Origin: UBA5239 sp040391785
Lineage (GTDB): Bacteria > Verrucomicrobiota > Lentisphaeria > Victivallales > Victivallaceae
Length of the DNA stretch: 64,000 bases
Assembly (NCBI GenBank): GCA_040391785.1
Contig: JBEBXH010000014.1
Location: forward strand, 25,160-89,159
Direction: 5' to 3'
Positions within the stretch are counted from its first letter, which is position 1, and the number at the start of each line of letters is the position of its first letter. Of the stretch, positions 51,186-59,867 are shown one piece after another. The position numbers and the translations under genes were made by a program. The notes under the pieces are model-generated. The model was not told the DNA's origin. It saw only the letters and a program-made list of their open reading frames with translations, and ran no database searches.

Positions 51186-52646
51186 ATGGATATACGTGTT
51201 TATCGAGAAAAAGTGATGGGCGGATGGCTTGGCAAAGCGGTCGGCGGTACGCTGGGGCAGCCCTGGGAAGGCAGCCGGGGGCCCTTGAATTTATCGTATT
51301 ACGACCCGGTGCCGAAGCAGATGGAGCCGAACGACGATCTGGATCTGCAGATTCTCTGGGCCTGCAAGCTGGCGGCCGAGTGGAACGGAGTCGTTTCCAG
51401 GGAGAATTTTGCGCGGGCGTGGGTCGATAATATCGCGTTTCCTTACGATGAATACGGGGTGGCGATCCGCAATTTGAAGCTGGATATCCCGGCTCCGTAT
51501 TCGGGCAGCTATGACAATTGGTTCAGGGATGGGCTGGGCGCGGCGATCCGCTCCGAGCTGTGGGCGTTTCTGGCCCCCGGCAATCCGGAACTGGCGGCGC
51601 GGTATGCCTACGAGGACGCCTGTGTCGACCACACCGGCGACGGTATTTATGCGGCGCAGTTTCTGGCGGTTCTGGAAAGTCTGGCTTTTGAGCAGTCCGA
51701 TATCCCGGAGTTGATCGACCGGGCGCTTGAATTCATTCCGCAGGATTCCGCGCTGTACCGGGGCATTGCCGACACCGTCGGGTGGTGCCGGGTTTCGTCC
51801 GATTTTTCCACGGTTCGGCAGCAGATCATGGACAAATACGGCAGCGCCAATTTCACCGACGTCAAAATGAATCTGCCGTTTATGGCGGCTGCACTGCTGC
51901 TGGGAAATGGCGATTTCGAGAAGAGCGTCTGCCTGGCCGCCAACTTCGGGGAGGACGCGGACTGTACCGGGGCGTCGGTCGGGGCCATTCTCGGTATCAT
52001 TGCCCCGTCCTCCATACCGGCCAAATGGCTCGCGCCGATCGGCAATCAGTTGCTGATCAGCCCGGAAATTACCGGCATCGCGCCGCCCGGAACGTTGGAG
52101 GAATTTACCGATTTGATCATCGGATTGCGCGACAAGGTCCGCCTGGAGCAACCGGTGGAAAAAGCGGTTGATTTGGAGCGGTTTCAAATCCCATGCCGTC
52201 ACTATGTACTACCGAAGTGGTTTGCGGCTGATTTTCGCAAATTCGCCCCCGAAACGGAAGCTCCGGCGGATGAACAGAAACGGATGCTGCCGGGAAACCT
52301 GATCACGGTCGATTTCAGCGGTCATCCGGCCAACGCGCTGCAGATGTTCGAAATTAAATTCCGCATCGATCGCAAACGCAAAATCCGGGTGCTGGTGAAT
52401 ACTCCGGCCAATATGCGGGTGTGGATCGACGGTAATTACGCTTTTGGCCGCGAATCGGGGCAGATGGTCCCCGCTTTTCACCGGGCGCCGCTGAACCAGT
52501 CCTGCGACCTGACTCCGGAGGCCGGAGAGCACACGCTCCTGATCGGCTGCGCCGCGGCCGGAGAGCACATGCAATCGGCGGAACTGCTGTTTGGCATCGC
52601 CGATGAAAAAAATCAATGGATTACAGACGCTTTTTACAAAGCATAG
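51186..52646 (+). CDS. ADP-ribosylglycohydrolase-family protein with C-terminal domain
   Basis: 486 aa with AGAGG upstream. RVYREKVMGGWLGKAVGGTL, MEPNDDLDLQILW, ACVDHTGDGIYAAQFLA and CLAANFGEDADCTGASVGAI are the metal-binding motifs of the ADP-ribosylglycohydrolase (DraG) fold. The last 150 residues form a beta-rich domain (NLITVDFSGHP, MRVWIDGNYAFGRESGQ) that DraG lacks. Together with a symporter and LacI control, this suggests a sugar- or nucleoside-type glycosidic substrate rather than ADP-ribosyl-protein. That is inference from context. Confidence 0.8.
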   Translation: MDIRVYREKVMGGWLGKAVGGTLGQPWEGSRGPLNLSYYDPVPKQMEPNDDLDLQILWACKLAAEWNGVVSRENFARAWVDNIAFPYDEYGVAIRNLKLDIPAPYSGSYDNWFRDGLGAAIRSELWAFLAPGNPELAARYAYEDACVDHTGDGIYAAQFLAVLESLAFEQSDIPELIDRALEFIPQDSALYRGIADTVGWCRVSSDFSTVRQQIMDKYGSANFTDVKMNLPFMAAALLLGNGDFEKSVCLAANFGEDADCTGASVGAILGIIAPSSIPAKWLAPIGNQLLISPEITGIAPPGTLEEFTDLIIGLRDKVRLEQPVEKAVDLERFQIPCRHYVLPKWFAADFRKFAPETEAPADEQKRMLPGNLITVDFSGHPANALQMFEIKFRIDRKRKIRVLVNTPANMRVWIDGNYAFGRESGQMVPAFHRAPLNQSCDLTPEAGEHTLLIGCAAAGEHMQSAELLFGIADEKNQWITDAFYKA

Positions 52647-52655
52647 GAGGAAACC

Positions 52656-54959
52656 ATGGCTTGGTGGTGCTGGCTGATCGTGATTGTGCCGTTGGCGGGG
52701 ATGTTGTGGATGGCGTTTTATTCGCGGAAGTATGTGCGGGATATCGCGGATTATCTGGCATCCGGGCGCGTGGCGGGGCGGTATGTGATCAGCGTCGGCG
52801 ACCTCACCGCCGGGCTTTCGGTGATCGTACTGGTGGCGTCGTGCGAACAGAATTACCAATGCGGCATGGCCATGAGTTTCTGGAATGCGCTGACGATCCC
52901 GGTCGGGATGTTCATGGCGCTGACGGGTTACTGCATTTACCGTTTCCGGCAGACGCGGTGCTTATCGGCCGGACAATTTCTTGAGCTCCGGTACAGCCGT
53001 TCGTTCCGTATTGTGGCGGCGACGATCCGCACGCTGGCGGAGATGGTGACGAACGCGATCGGGCCGGCGGTGGCGGTGCGTTTTTTCATCTATTTTCTGG
53101 GGATTCCGCACAAAATTCCGTTCTTCGGATTTGAGATTCCGACTTACGGGGTGATGGTGGCGATTTTGCTGCTGCTGGCACTGGCGATCATCTGGCCGGC
53201 AGGGCGGATTTCGCTGCTGATTACGGACGCGCTCCAGGGGATCGTCAGTTATCCGGTTTTCGTCATCTTCACGGTGTTCGTGCTGACGCAGGTTTCGTGG
53301 TTCCGGGATGTGGCGCCGGTGATGCTGGACCGCGCACCCGGCGAGAGCTTTTTGAACCCGATGGATATTCAGGAACTGCGCGATTTCAACCTCTTCGCGC
53401 TGATCGTCGCCATCACCGGGTCGATCCTGAACCGCGCCGCGTGGATCGGCAACGACACCAGCAGCGCGGGCCGCACCCCGCACGAACAGAAAATGGCCAG
53501 CATCCTCGGTACCTGGCGCAACGGTTTCGCCTACACCATGCTGACGCTGATCGGGATTTTCGTCATTACCTTCATGCTCGGAAACCGCTTCGCCGGGGAT
53601 GCTCATGATGTCCGGTTGAAACTGACCGACAAAGTATCCCAGGAGGTCATTGCCAATTCGGACGTCCGTGCCAAAGTCAATGCCAATGTGGCCGTACTTC
53701 CCGTGCCCAGCCACACCATCGGCGTCGACAAGCCGTATTCCCGCCAGAACAACCCCGATATCGCGTTCCTCGATACCACTTACCAAACCATTAAAGGCGA
53801 GAAGGTTACCAACGAAAATGCCGTATTTCAGGAGTTCCGTTCGCTCTATTATCAGATGATGATGCCGACACTGCTCCGTCAGGTTTTTCCGCCGGTGCTG
53901 ATCGGACTGTTTGCGCTGTTGATGATCATGTTGCTGTTGTCGACCGATGACTCGCGTATTTTCAATGCATCGAGCACCATCATGCAGGACATCATCATGC
54001 CGTTCAAGAAGCAGGCCATGTCGGTCAAGCAACACATCGTCTGGCTGAAATTCTGTTCGCTGGGCGTGACGGTATTCTTCTTTATCGTGTCGCTGTTTTT
54101 CGCGCAACTCGATTATATCAATATGTTTGTCACGATCATGTGTGCGGTGTGGCTGGGGGCCGCGGGGCCGATCATGGTCGGCGGACTTTACACGAAATTC
54201 GGCACTACCTGCGGCGCATGGTGTGCGCTGGTTTTCGGCTCGGGATTGTCGATTCTGGGATTGATTTTTCAGCGCAGCTGGGCCTCGCTGATCTATCCGT
54301 GGCTCGACCGCATGGGCTATGCCGATCCCATGGGATTATTTCTCGAAACCGTCTCCGCGCCGCTCAATCCGTATGTTGTCTGGACCATGAATCCGATTAA
54401 ATTTCCGATCAACTCCATGGAAATCTATTTCATGTCGATGGTGCTGGGGGTGGTCGCCTACATCATCGGCTCGCTGGCTACCTACAAGGAGCCGTTCAAC
54501 CTCGACCGCATGCTGCACCGCGGCAAATACGGCGACGGCGCGGAGCCCCCGCCAGTCAAAACCTGGAGTTGGAGCAACCTTTATCAGAAGTTCATCGGTA
54601 TCACCGAAGAATACACCACCGGCGACAAAATCATCGCCTGGAGCGTGTTTGTCTGGTCGTTGATTTACACGTTCGCCATCATGTTCTGCGGGGTGCTGAT
54701 CTGGAACGTGATCAGCCCGTGGCCCACGGAACGCTGGGGCATCTATTTCTTCATCACTACGATTGTGGCTTCGCTGGTTGTGGGCAGCGTTTCGACGGTG
54801 TGGTTCATGGTCGGCGGCCTGTGTGATATCCGCGCCTTGTTCCGCGACCTCAACGCCCGCATCGCCAATCCCCTTGACGACGGCCGCGTCGAGGGCCACG
54901 TGTCATTGGCCGACAAAGCCCGCTTCGAAGAGGTCGAGCACGAGAAAAAGGCCGAATAA
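52656..54959 (+). CDS. Sodium:solute symporter (SSS family)
   Basis: 767 aa with AGGAGG ahead of the ATG. It has about 13-15 membrane segments, starting WWCWLIVIVPLAGMLWMAFY. Family features include DYLASGRVAGRYVISVGDLT, SRSFRIVAATIRTLAEMVTN and LFALLMIMLLLSTDDSRIFN with ASSTIMQDI (Na+ site region). Two extended soluble segments, about residues 305-405 and 615-660, make it longer than the usual 500-550 aa. It probably imports the substrate or product of the glycohydrolase gene 9 bp upstream. Its stop abuts the stop of the AraC gene. Confidence 0.87.
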   Translation: MAWWCWLIVIVPLAGMLWMAFYSRKYVRDIADYLASGRVAGRYVISVGDLTAGLSVIVLVASCEQNYQCGMAMSFWNALTIPVGMFMALTGYCIYRFRQTRCLSAGQFLELRYSRSFRIVAATIRTLAEMVTNAIGPAVAVRFFIYFLGIPHKIPFFGFEIPTYGVMVAILLLLALAIIWPAGRISLLITDALQGIVSYPVFVIFTVFVLTQVSWFRDVAPVMLDRAPGESFLNPMDIQELRDFNLFALIVAITGSILNRAAWIGNDTSSAGRTPHEQKMASILGTWRNGFAYTMLTLIGIFVITFMLGNRFAGDAHDVRLKLTDKVSQEVIANSDVRAKVNANVAVLPVPSHTIGVDKPYSRQNNPDIAFLDTTYQTIKGEKVTNENAVFQEFRSLYYQMMMPTLLRQVFPPVLIGLFALLMIMLLLSTDDSRIFNASSTIMQDIIMPFKKQAMSVKQHIVWLKFCSLGVTVFFFIVSLFFAQLDYINMFVTIMCAVWLGAAGPIMVGGLYTKFGTTCGAWCALVFGSGLSILGLIFQRSWASLIYPWLDRMGYADPMGLFLETVSAPLNPYVVWTMNPIKFPINSMEIYFMSMVLGVVAYIIGSLATYKEPFNLDRMLHRGKYGDGAEPPPVKTWSWSNLYQKFIGITEEYTTGDKIIAWSVFVWSLIYTFAIMFCGVLIWNVISPWPTERWGIYFFITTIVASLVVGSVSTVWFMVGGLCDIRALFRDLNARIANPLDDGRVEGHVSLADKARFEEVEHEKKAE

Positions 54960-55733
54960 TCAGGCTTTTGGCTCGCGGTTTTTGCGGCGGTAGTTGCCGG
55001 GGGTGGCCCCGGTTTCGCGGCGGAAACAGCGCGAAAAGGTGTGCAGATCCTGAAAGTTGAGGCGCTTGGCGATTTCCGCCTGGGTCAGGTCGGAATAGGC
55101 CAGCATTTCGATGGCGCGGCGGGCGACCAGCTGGCGGACGAAACGCATCGGGGTAGTGCCCGTCTCGTCGCGGAAAGTCCGGATAAACGAGTTGACGGAC
55201 ATGCCGGCGCGGGCGGCCAAGTCGCTCAAAGTCAGGTCGGCGGTCATATTGCGGCGGATGTAGACGATGGCCTCGCGGATGCGGGGATCGCGGGTCTGGT
55301 TGCTCTCATCCCCCCGGGAATTCTCCAGCAGTTGCTTATAGCGCAGCAGCAGGATATGGAGGTAATGCTTGCGGATTTCCTCGCCGGTCTGGTCCTCGAA
55401 CATCGACACCGAGAAAATATTGGCGAAAATATCCTTGAATTCGGCGATATTGATCACACTGCCGTGCAGCGAATGAAACGGCACGGCATTGGGTTCCAGT
55501 TCGAATTTGACGGTGCTGATGCGGCACGGCGCGAACGATTCGATGCTGTGGCGACAGCCGGGGGGGATAATCAGCGCCTGGGTATCGTCGATGTACGAAA
55601 ATACGCCGTCCAGGCAGATTTTCTGGCGGGTGGGCGAATCGCTGTAATAGTCGATCTGCCAGAAATCATGCGCATGATATCCGGTAGTGTACGGGCCATT
55701 GATCCTGGCGACATTGACGATGATAATTTTCAT
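54960..55733 (-). CDS. AraC-family transcriptional regulator
   Basis: 257 aa from ATG 55733 (MKIIIVNVARINGPYTTGYH), chosen over an upstream TTG; the ribosome site is weak either way. The N-terminus is a cupin-like sensor domain (HAHDFWQIDYYSD, ALIIPPGCRHSIESF). The C-terminal 100 residues hold two helix-turn-helix motifs (LTLSDLAARAGMSVNSFIRT, LTQAEIAKRLNFQDLHTFSR with CFRRETGATPGNYR). It is convergent with the symporter gene with no gap. Regulon unknown, most likely a sugar-uptake function. Confidence 0.9.
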   Translation of the reverse strand: MKIIIVNVARINGPYTTGYHAHDFWQIDYYSDSPTRQKICLDGVFSYIDDTQALIIPPGCRHSIESFAPCRISTVKFELEPNAVPFHSLHGSVINIAEFKDIFANIFSVSMFEDQTGEEIRKHYLHILLLRYKQLLENSRGDESNQTRDPRIREAIVYIRRNMTADLTLSDLAARAGMSVNSFIRTFRDETGTTPMRFVRQLVARRAIEMLAYSDLTQAEIAKRLNFQDLHTFSRCFRRETGATPGNYRRKNREPKA

Positions 55734-55787
55734 ACTACATAGAATTAAGCACAAAATCCGAAGTTATCAAATAGGAAATACCTTTTT

Positions 55788-55870
55788 ATGGGACTAATGG
55801 GACGTGTGAGACCTATGGGAATTTACGAAACGCTGCTCCCATGCGTCCCAGAATGTCCCATGAGTCCCAT
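55788..55870. repeat. Iterated-array pair C (9-bp period, inverted)
   Basis: Left array: ATGGGA-type units at 55788, 55797, 55806 (GTGAGA) and 55815. Right array: TCCCA units at 55837, 55846, 55856 and 55865 (9, 10, 9 bp). The arrays are reverse complements and could fold into a stem of about 33 bp with a 16-bp loop. The right array is the 3' end of the maf coding sequence. Confidence 0.87.
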
Positions 55871-56437
55871 TCTTGATTTTATGAACGGAGAATTCAACGC
55901 CTGCGACAGTTTCTCGCAGGGGAGGCCGATGATATTGTCGATGGGGCCCTCGACGCGCTGGATCAGGATGTCGCCGTATTCGTCGATGTTGTAGGCTCCG
56001 GCCTTGTCCAGTACCTCCACGTGGGCGAGGTAACGGTCGATGGCCGACTCGTCGAGTTGCTTGAATTCCACGGTGCTCTCCACGGAAAAACCGATTTTCA
56101 CGTTCAGCTCGCGGCATTGCAGCGCCACGCCGGTGATGACCAGGTGGCGCCGGCCGGAGAGCGTCCGCAGGATGCGGCGGGCATCGGGGAGGTCGCGGGG
56201 CTTGCCGATGATGGCGCCGTTGAATTCGATCACCGTGTCGGCTCCGATGACGAGGTCGCCGGGAAAATGCCCGGCGGCGGCCTCGGCCTTGCGGATGGCG
56301 TTCAAAAGCGGTACGTGCAAAGAATAAATACCGCCGGAAATCTCGGCGGTATCAAAAACGCGGACATCGAAAACGAAGCCGGCTTCGGCCAGCAGTTTTC
56401 GTCGCCGGGGCGACTGGGAAGCCAGGATCAGTTTCAT
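55823..56437 (-). CDS. maf: Maf-family nucleotide pyrophosphatase with array-derived tail
   Basis: 204 aa. MKLILASQSPRRRKLLAEAG, VIGADTVIEFNGAIIGKP and KAGAYNIDEYGDILIQRVEG are the Maf/YhdE signature. It hydrolyses non-canonical or dTTP/UTP-type nucleotides to monophosphates. Family members normally end soon after IIGLPCEKLSQAL; here about 20 further residues (SRMGLMGHSGTHGSSVS) are encoded by the right iterated array. The ATG overlaps the stop of the amaP-like gene (ATGA). Confidence 0.9.
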   Translation of the reverse strand: MKLILASQSPRRRKLLAEAGFVFDVRVFDTAEISGGIYSLHVPLLNAIRKAEAAAGHFPGDLVIGADTVIEFNGAIIGKPRDLPDARRILRTLSGRRHLVITGVALQCRELNVKIGFSVESTVEFKQLDESAIDRYLAHVEVLDKAGAYNIDEYGDILIQRVEGPIDNIIGLPCEKLSQALNSPFIKSRMGLMGHSGTHGSSVS

Positions 56438-56976
56438 TTATCCAACGGCTGGAACTCGATCGGGCCGCTGTCGGTATTGGTCGAATCTGTTTCGAAAGCT
56501 TTTTTAGACGGTTTATGAGCCGTATGATAGGCACAGTTATCGATATTGATGTTATTAATGTTCTCGATGCCGAACGAGTCATTAAGTTTGGATACCACAC
56601 GCCGTTTGAAGTTGGCTTCATAGGCTTTGAGGTTCCCACCTTTTTCGTCGAAAGACATCGTTACATTGATATCGATCTTATCATTTTTGCTTTCAATCAG
56701 ATAGATTTTCTGAATGACCAATGCGTCAAATTCGCTTTCCAGCGTCCGGATGGCGGCGGTTATGGCCGAAGTCGAGATGAAAATGTTTCCCAGCTCGTCC
56801 TTCAGCGTAATGCCGTTGCATTTTTTGCGGCGGAAAACAATTGCGCAGATACACCATAGAATAAGGAGGAGCAGGAATATGGCTGCGACAATGGCGACGC
56901 CGACAACGATCCCGGAGTTAAACGTCCGGCTGGCTTCGCCGGTACCGAGGATCAGATCTTTGATATAATTCAACAT
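56434..56976 (-). CDS. AmaP-like membrane partner of the Asp23 protein
   Basis: 180 aa. Residues about 22-48 form one membrane segment (GIVVGVAIVAAIFLLLLILW). The remainder is a soluble alpha/beta region with NIFISTSAITAAIRTLESEF, KIDINVTMSFDEKGG and NINNINIDNCAYHT, resembling a degenerate Asp23-like fold. Position 14 bp after the asp23 gene and the topology recall AmaP, the membrane anchor of Asp23 in Firmicutes. The assignment is by context; sequence evidence alone is modest. Confidence 0.6.
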   Translation of the reverse strand: MLNYIKDLILGTGEASRTFNSGIVVGVAIVAAIFLLLLILWCICAIVFRRKKCNGITLKDELGNIFISTSAITAAIRTLESEFDALVIQKIYLIESKNDKIDINVTMSFDEKGGNLKAYEANFKRRVVSKLNDSFGIENINNINIDNCAYHTAHKPSKKAFETDSTNTDSGPIEFQPLDK

Positions 56977-56990
56977 GTTGAATCAGCGGA

Positions 56991-57437
56991 TTATTTTTCT
57001 TCGACGACTTCGTCTTCGGATTCTTCTTCTTCCTCGACTTCTTCAGCCGGGTCTTCGATTTCCTGGACGATGACGTTGACGCTGGTTACGTTCATGCCGG
57101 TGGTTTCTTCCACCGATTCGATGATCGCGGTCTGGACCATGCCGGCCACATCCGGAACTTTGTAACCGAACTTGATATTCAGCTTGACTTCAATTTCCAC
57201 CCGGTCTTCTTCCATGACGATGTTAATCGACCGGTAGGAGGTTTTGCGGCTGCCGACGATTTCAGCGATGTTGTCAACGAATGTGCTGGCCAGTCTGGAC
57301 ACGCCATCCACACCCAGCGCAGCACGGCGCACCAGGCTGGAAATTACGCTGTCGCTAATCCGAATCGCACCCAGTTCGTTCGATTTTCCTGCCGGAACTT
57401 TGGTTTCCTTGGGCGCTGTTTTCTTGACGTCTTTCAT
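56991..57437 (-). CDS. Asp23/Gls24-family protein
   Basis: 148 aa. GAIRISDSVISSLVRRAALG, VDGVSRLAST and VEIEVKLNIKFGYKVPDVAG match the Asp23 (DUF322/YloU) family, with an acidic tail (DPAEEVEEEEESEDEVVEEK). In Firmicutes these proteins sit at the membrane through AmaP and affect envelope stress. Linkage to accB-accC, as in Bacillus (yqhY), is conserved here, consistent with a role tied to fatty-acid synthesis. A GGAGG ribosome site precedes it. Confidence 0.88.
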   Translation of the reverse strand: MKDVKKTAPKETKVPAGKSNELGAIRISDSVISSLVRRAALGVDGVSRLASTFVDNIAEIVGSRKTSYRSINIVMEEDRVEIEVKLNIKFGYKVPDVAGMVQTAIIESVEETTGMNVTSVNVIVQEIEDPAEEVEEEEESEDEVVEEK

Positions 57438-57467
57438 AAATTCCTCCTTATGAAAATGGGGTTGGAA

Positions 57468-58826
57468 TTACTTGTTGTTATTTTTTTCTTTCATGAACTC
57501 TTCGATAAAACCGGTATTATACTTGCCGGCGCCGAAGTCTTTATTATTGATGATGGTGTTGGCAAACGGGATCGTCGTTTTGACCCCTTCCACCACAAAT
57601 TCCTGCAGTGCGCGGGAGCAGCGCTTGAGGGCGCTGGCGCGGTCCACATCATAAACAATCAACTTGGCGATCATGCTGTCATAATACGGCGGAATCTTGT
57701 AACCGGTGAAGCAGTGCGAATCCACACGGACGCCGATGCCGCCCGAGGGGATATAGCTGGTGATCATGCCCGGATTCGGCGTGAAATTGCGCTCGGGGTC
57801 CTCGGCGTTGATCCGGCATTCGATGGCGTGGCCCTCGAACTTGATATCCTTCTGCTGGAACGAGAGTTTCTCGCCCGCGGCAATACGGATCTGCTCCTTG
57901 ACCAGGTCCACACCGCTGACCAGTTCGGTCACCGGATGCTCCACCTGGATACGGGTATTCATCTCCATAAAATAAAAATCGCCGTCTTCATTGAGCAGAA
58001 ACTCGATGGTACCGGCGTTGGTGTAATTGACCGCTTTGGCGGCGCGTACGGCTGCTTTGCCCATGCGATCGCGCAGTTTGGGGTTCAGCGCGGGCGACGG
58101 GGATTCTTCGATCAGCTTCTGGTTACGGCGCTGGACGCTGCAGTCGCGTTCGCCCAGGTGGACGATATTGCCGTGGTTGTCGGCCAGAATCTGGAATTCG
58201 ATATGGCGCGGATTGACGAGGTATTTTTCAATATACAAATCGCCGTTGCCAAAGGCATTTTCCGCCTCGGAACGGGCCGCGTGGTAACTCTGGACCAGAC
58301 TGGCGTCGTTGTGTGCGATACGCATGCCGCGCCCGCCGCCGCCGGCCGAAGCCTTGATGATGACCGGGTATTTCAGCTTTTTGGCGAAAGCGAGCGCTTC
58401 GTCTTCGCTGGTGATCAGCCCGTCACTGCCGGGGGTGATCGGCACGCCGGCCTTTTTCATGGTTTCGCGCGCCACGGATTTGTCGCCCATGGCCCGGATC
58501 TGTTCGGGCGAGGGCCCGATAAAAGTAATATTGCAGGCTTTGCAGATTTCCGCGAAGTGGGCGTTTTCGGCCAGGAAGCCGTAGCCCGGGTGAATGGCGT
58601 CGACATCGCAGATTTCCGCCACGCTGATGATGCGTTCGATGAGCAGGTAACTCTGGTTGGAGGCGGCCGGCCCGATACAGACGGCTTCATCGGCCATCCT
58701 CACCGGCAGACTGTCGGCGTCCGCCTTCGAATAAACGATAACACTGGTGACGCCGAGCTCGCGGCATGCACGAATGATCCGCAACGCGATTTCCCCGCGA
58801 TTGGCGATCAGAATCTTGTTAAACAT
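57468..58826 (-). CDS. accC: Acetyl-CoA carboxylase, biotin carboxylase subunit
   Basis: 452 aa. MFNKILIANRGEIALRIIRA, IKASAGGGGRGMRIAH (ATP-grasp loop), EMNTRIQVEHPVTE and EFVVEGVKTTIPF are diagnostic, and the length is standard. It carboxylates biotin on AccB using ATP and bicarbonate for malonyl-CoA synthesis. It follows accB by 19 bp. The carboxyltransferase genes accA and accD are not in the window. Confidence 0.96.
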   Translation of the reverse strand: MFNKILIANRGEIALRIIRACRELGVTSVIVYSKADADSLPVRMADEAVCIGPAASNQSYLLIERIISVAEICDVDAIHPGYGFLAENAHFAEICKACNITFIGPSPEQIRAMGDKSVARETMKKAGVPITPGSDGLITSEDEALAFAKKLKYPVIIKASAGGGGRGMRIAHNDASLVQSYHAARSEAENAFGNGDLYIEKYLVNPRHIEFQILADNHGNIVHLGERDCSVQRRNQKLIEESPSPALNPKLRDRMGKAAVRAAKAVNYTNAGTIEFLLNEDGDFYFMEMNTRIQVEHPVTELVSGVDLVKEQIRIAAGEKLSFQQKDIKFEGHAIECRINAEDPERNFTPNPGMITSYIPSGGIGVRVDSHCFTGYKIPPYYDSMIAKLIVYDVDRASALKRCSRALQEFVVEGVKTTIPFANTIINNKDFGAGKYNTGFIEEFMKEKNNNK

Positions 58827-58845
58827 GGCAACTCCGGGGAAAGGG

Positions 58846-59310
58846 TTATTCGATCACGAAAAGCGGCTGGCCGTATTCCACCGGACTGGCGTTTTCCACG
58901 AGAATGTCTTTGATCACGCCGCTTTTTTCAGCTTTGATTTCGTTCATCACCTTCATGGCTTCGACGATGCAGACGACCGTGTCGGCTTCGACGCGCTGGC
59001 CGACCTTGGCAAACGGTTCGGCTTCCGGTGAAGCGGCGCGGTAGAAGGTACCCACGATCGGCGAATCAATCGTATTCAGCTTAGCCGGAGTGGCGGCCGG
59101 AGCAGCAGGAGCGGCCGGGGCGGCGGCGGCAGGAGCCGGAGCGGCTGCCGGGGCGGGAGCGGCCTGCATGGCCACAGGAGCGGCGGCGTAAACCGGGGCT
59201 TCTGCGCCGCGACGAATGCAGAGGTTGTAGTCGTCGGCTTCGATCTTGAACTCGGTAAGATTGTGTTCCGCCATCATTTTGGCTATGGTTTTAATTTCGT
59301 CGATCTTCAT
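58846..59310 (-). CDS. accB: Biotin carboxyl carrier protein of acetyl-CoA carboxylase
   Basis: 154 aa. The ATG at 59310 is preferred over one at 59316 because AGGA lies 7 bp before the former and only 1 bp before the latter. MKIDEIKTIAKMMAEHNLTE is the AccB N-terminus. An Ala/Pro-rich linker (about residues 45-75) leads to the biotinyl domain with VEAMKVMNEI, Lys120 being biotinylated, presumably by the BirA at 39754. It begins 2 bp after the aroQ stop. Confidence 0.95.
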   Translation of the reverse strand: MKIDEIKTIAKMMAEHNLTEFKIEADDYNLCIRRGAEAPVYAAAPVAMQAAPAPAAAPAPAAAAPAAPAAPAATPAKLNTIDSPIVGTFYRAASPEAEPFAKVGQRVEADTVVCIVEAMKVMNEIKAEKSGVIKDILVENASPVEYGQPLFVIE

Positions 59311-59312
59311 GT

Positions 59313-59759
59313 TCATTTCCTGTTTTGTTTTAGATGATTGACCATCGCCCGCAGTCCCCATTCATACCCATCCACACCCAATCCGGCAATAATTCCCAGG
59401 CAGGCCGGTGCGGTCATGGAGTGATTGCGGAAGCTTTCGCGCGATGAAATATTGCTGATATGAACCTCGATGGCGGGTAGCGAGACCGCTTTCAAGGCGT
59501 CATGAATCGCAATACTGCTATGTGTATAAGCTGCCGGATTGATGACGATTCCGTCGGTGCCATCCGTCAGGCAACCCCCTATTTTGTCAACTATGTCCCC
59601 TTCGTGATTGCTCTGGAAGAAACTGATATTCACTTCCAGCAAATCGGCCACACTTCGGAGATGCCCATTTATATCCTCCAAAGTCGTCTTGCCGTATATA
59701 CCCGGCTCCCGCAGCCCCAGCAGTTGCAGGTTCGGTCCGTTTATAATTAAAATATTCAT
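59313..59759 (-). CDS. aroQ: 3-dehydroquinate dehydratase, type II
   Basis: 148 aa from the ATG at 59759 (MNILIINGPNLQLLGLREPG), the usual family start; a second ATG 9 bp upstream is possible. FFQSNHEGDIVDKI, INPAAYTHSSIAIHDAL and EVHISNISSRESFR hold the catalytic Tyr/Arg and His residues of the dodecameric type II enzyme. It dehydrates 3-dehydroquinate in the shikimate pathway. It is first in the aroQ-accB-accC-asp23-amaP-maf run. A TTGAAA-16-TATATT promoter seems to end only a few bases before the start codon, so the leader is very short. Confidence 0.94.
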   Translation of the reverse strand: MNILIINGPNLQLLGLREPGIYGKTTLEDINGHLRSVADLLEVNISFFQSNHEGDIVDKIGGCLTDGTDGIVINPAAYTHSSIAIHDALKAVSLPAIEVHISNISSRESFRNHSMTAPACLGIIAGLGVDGYEWGLRAMVNHLKQNRK

Positions 59760-59867
59760 CGTACCCATTAATATAATTGCATTTTTTCATTTTTCAATGA
59801 GAGCCCTGAAAAAATCCGGGAACGAGCAGGGGCTTGAGGGGGGACAGGCCGGGCGGGTCCAGCCGCT

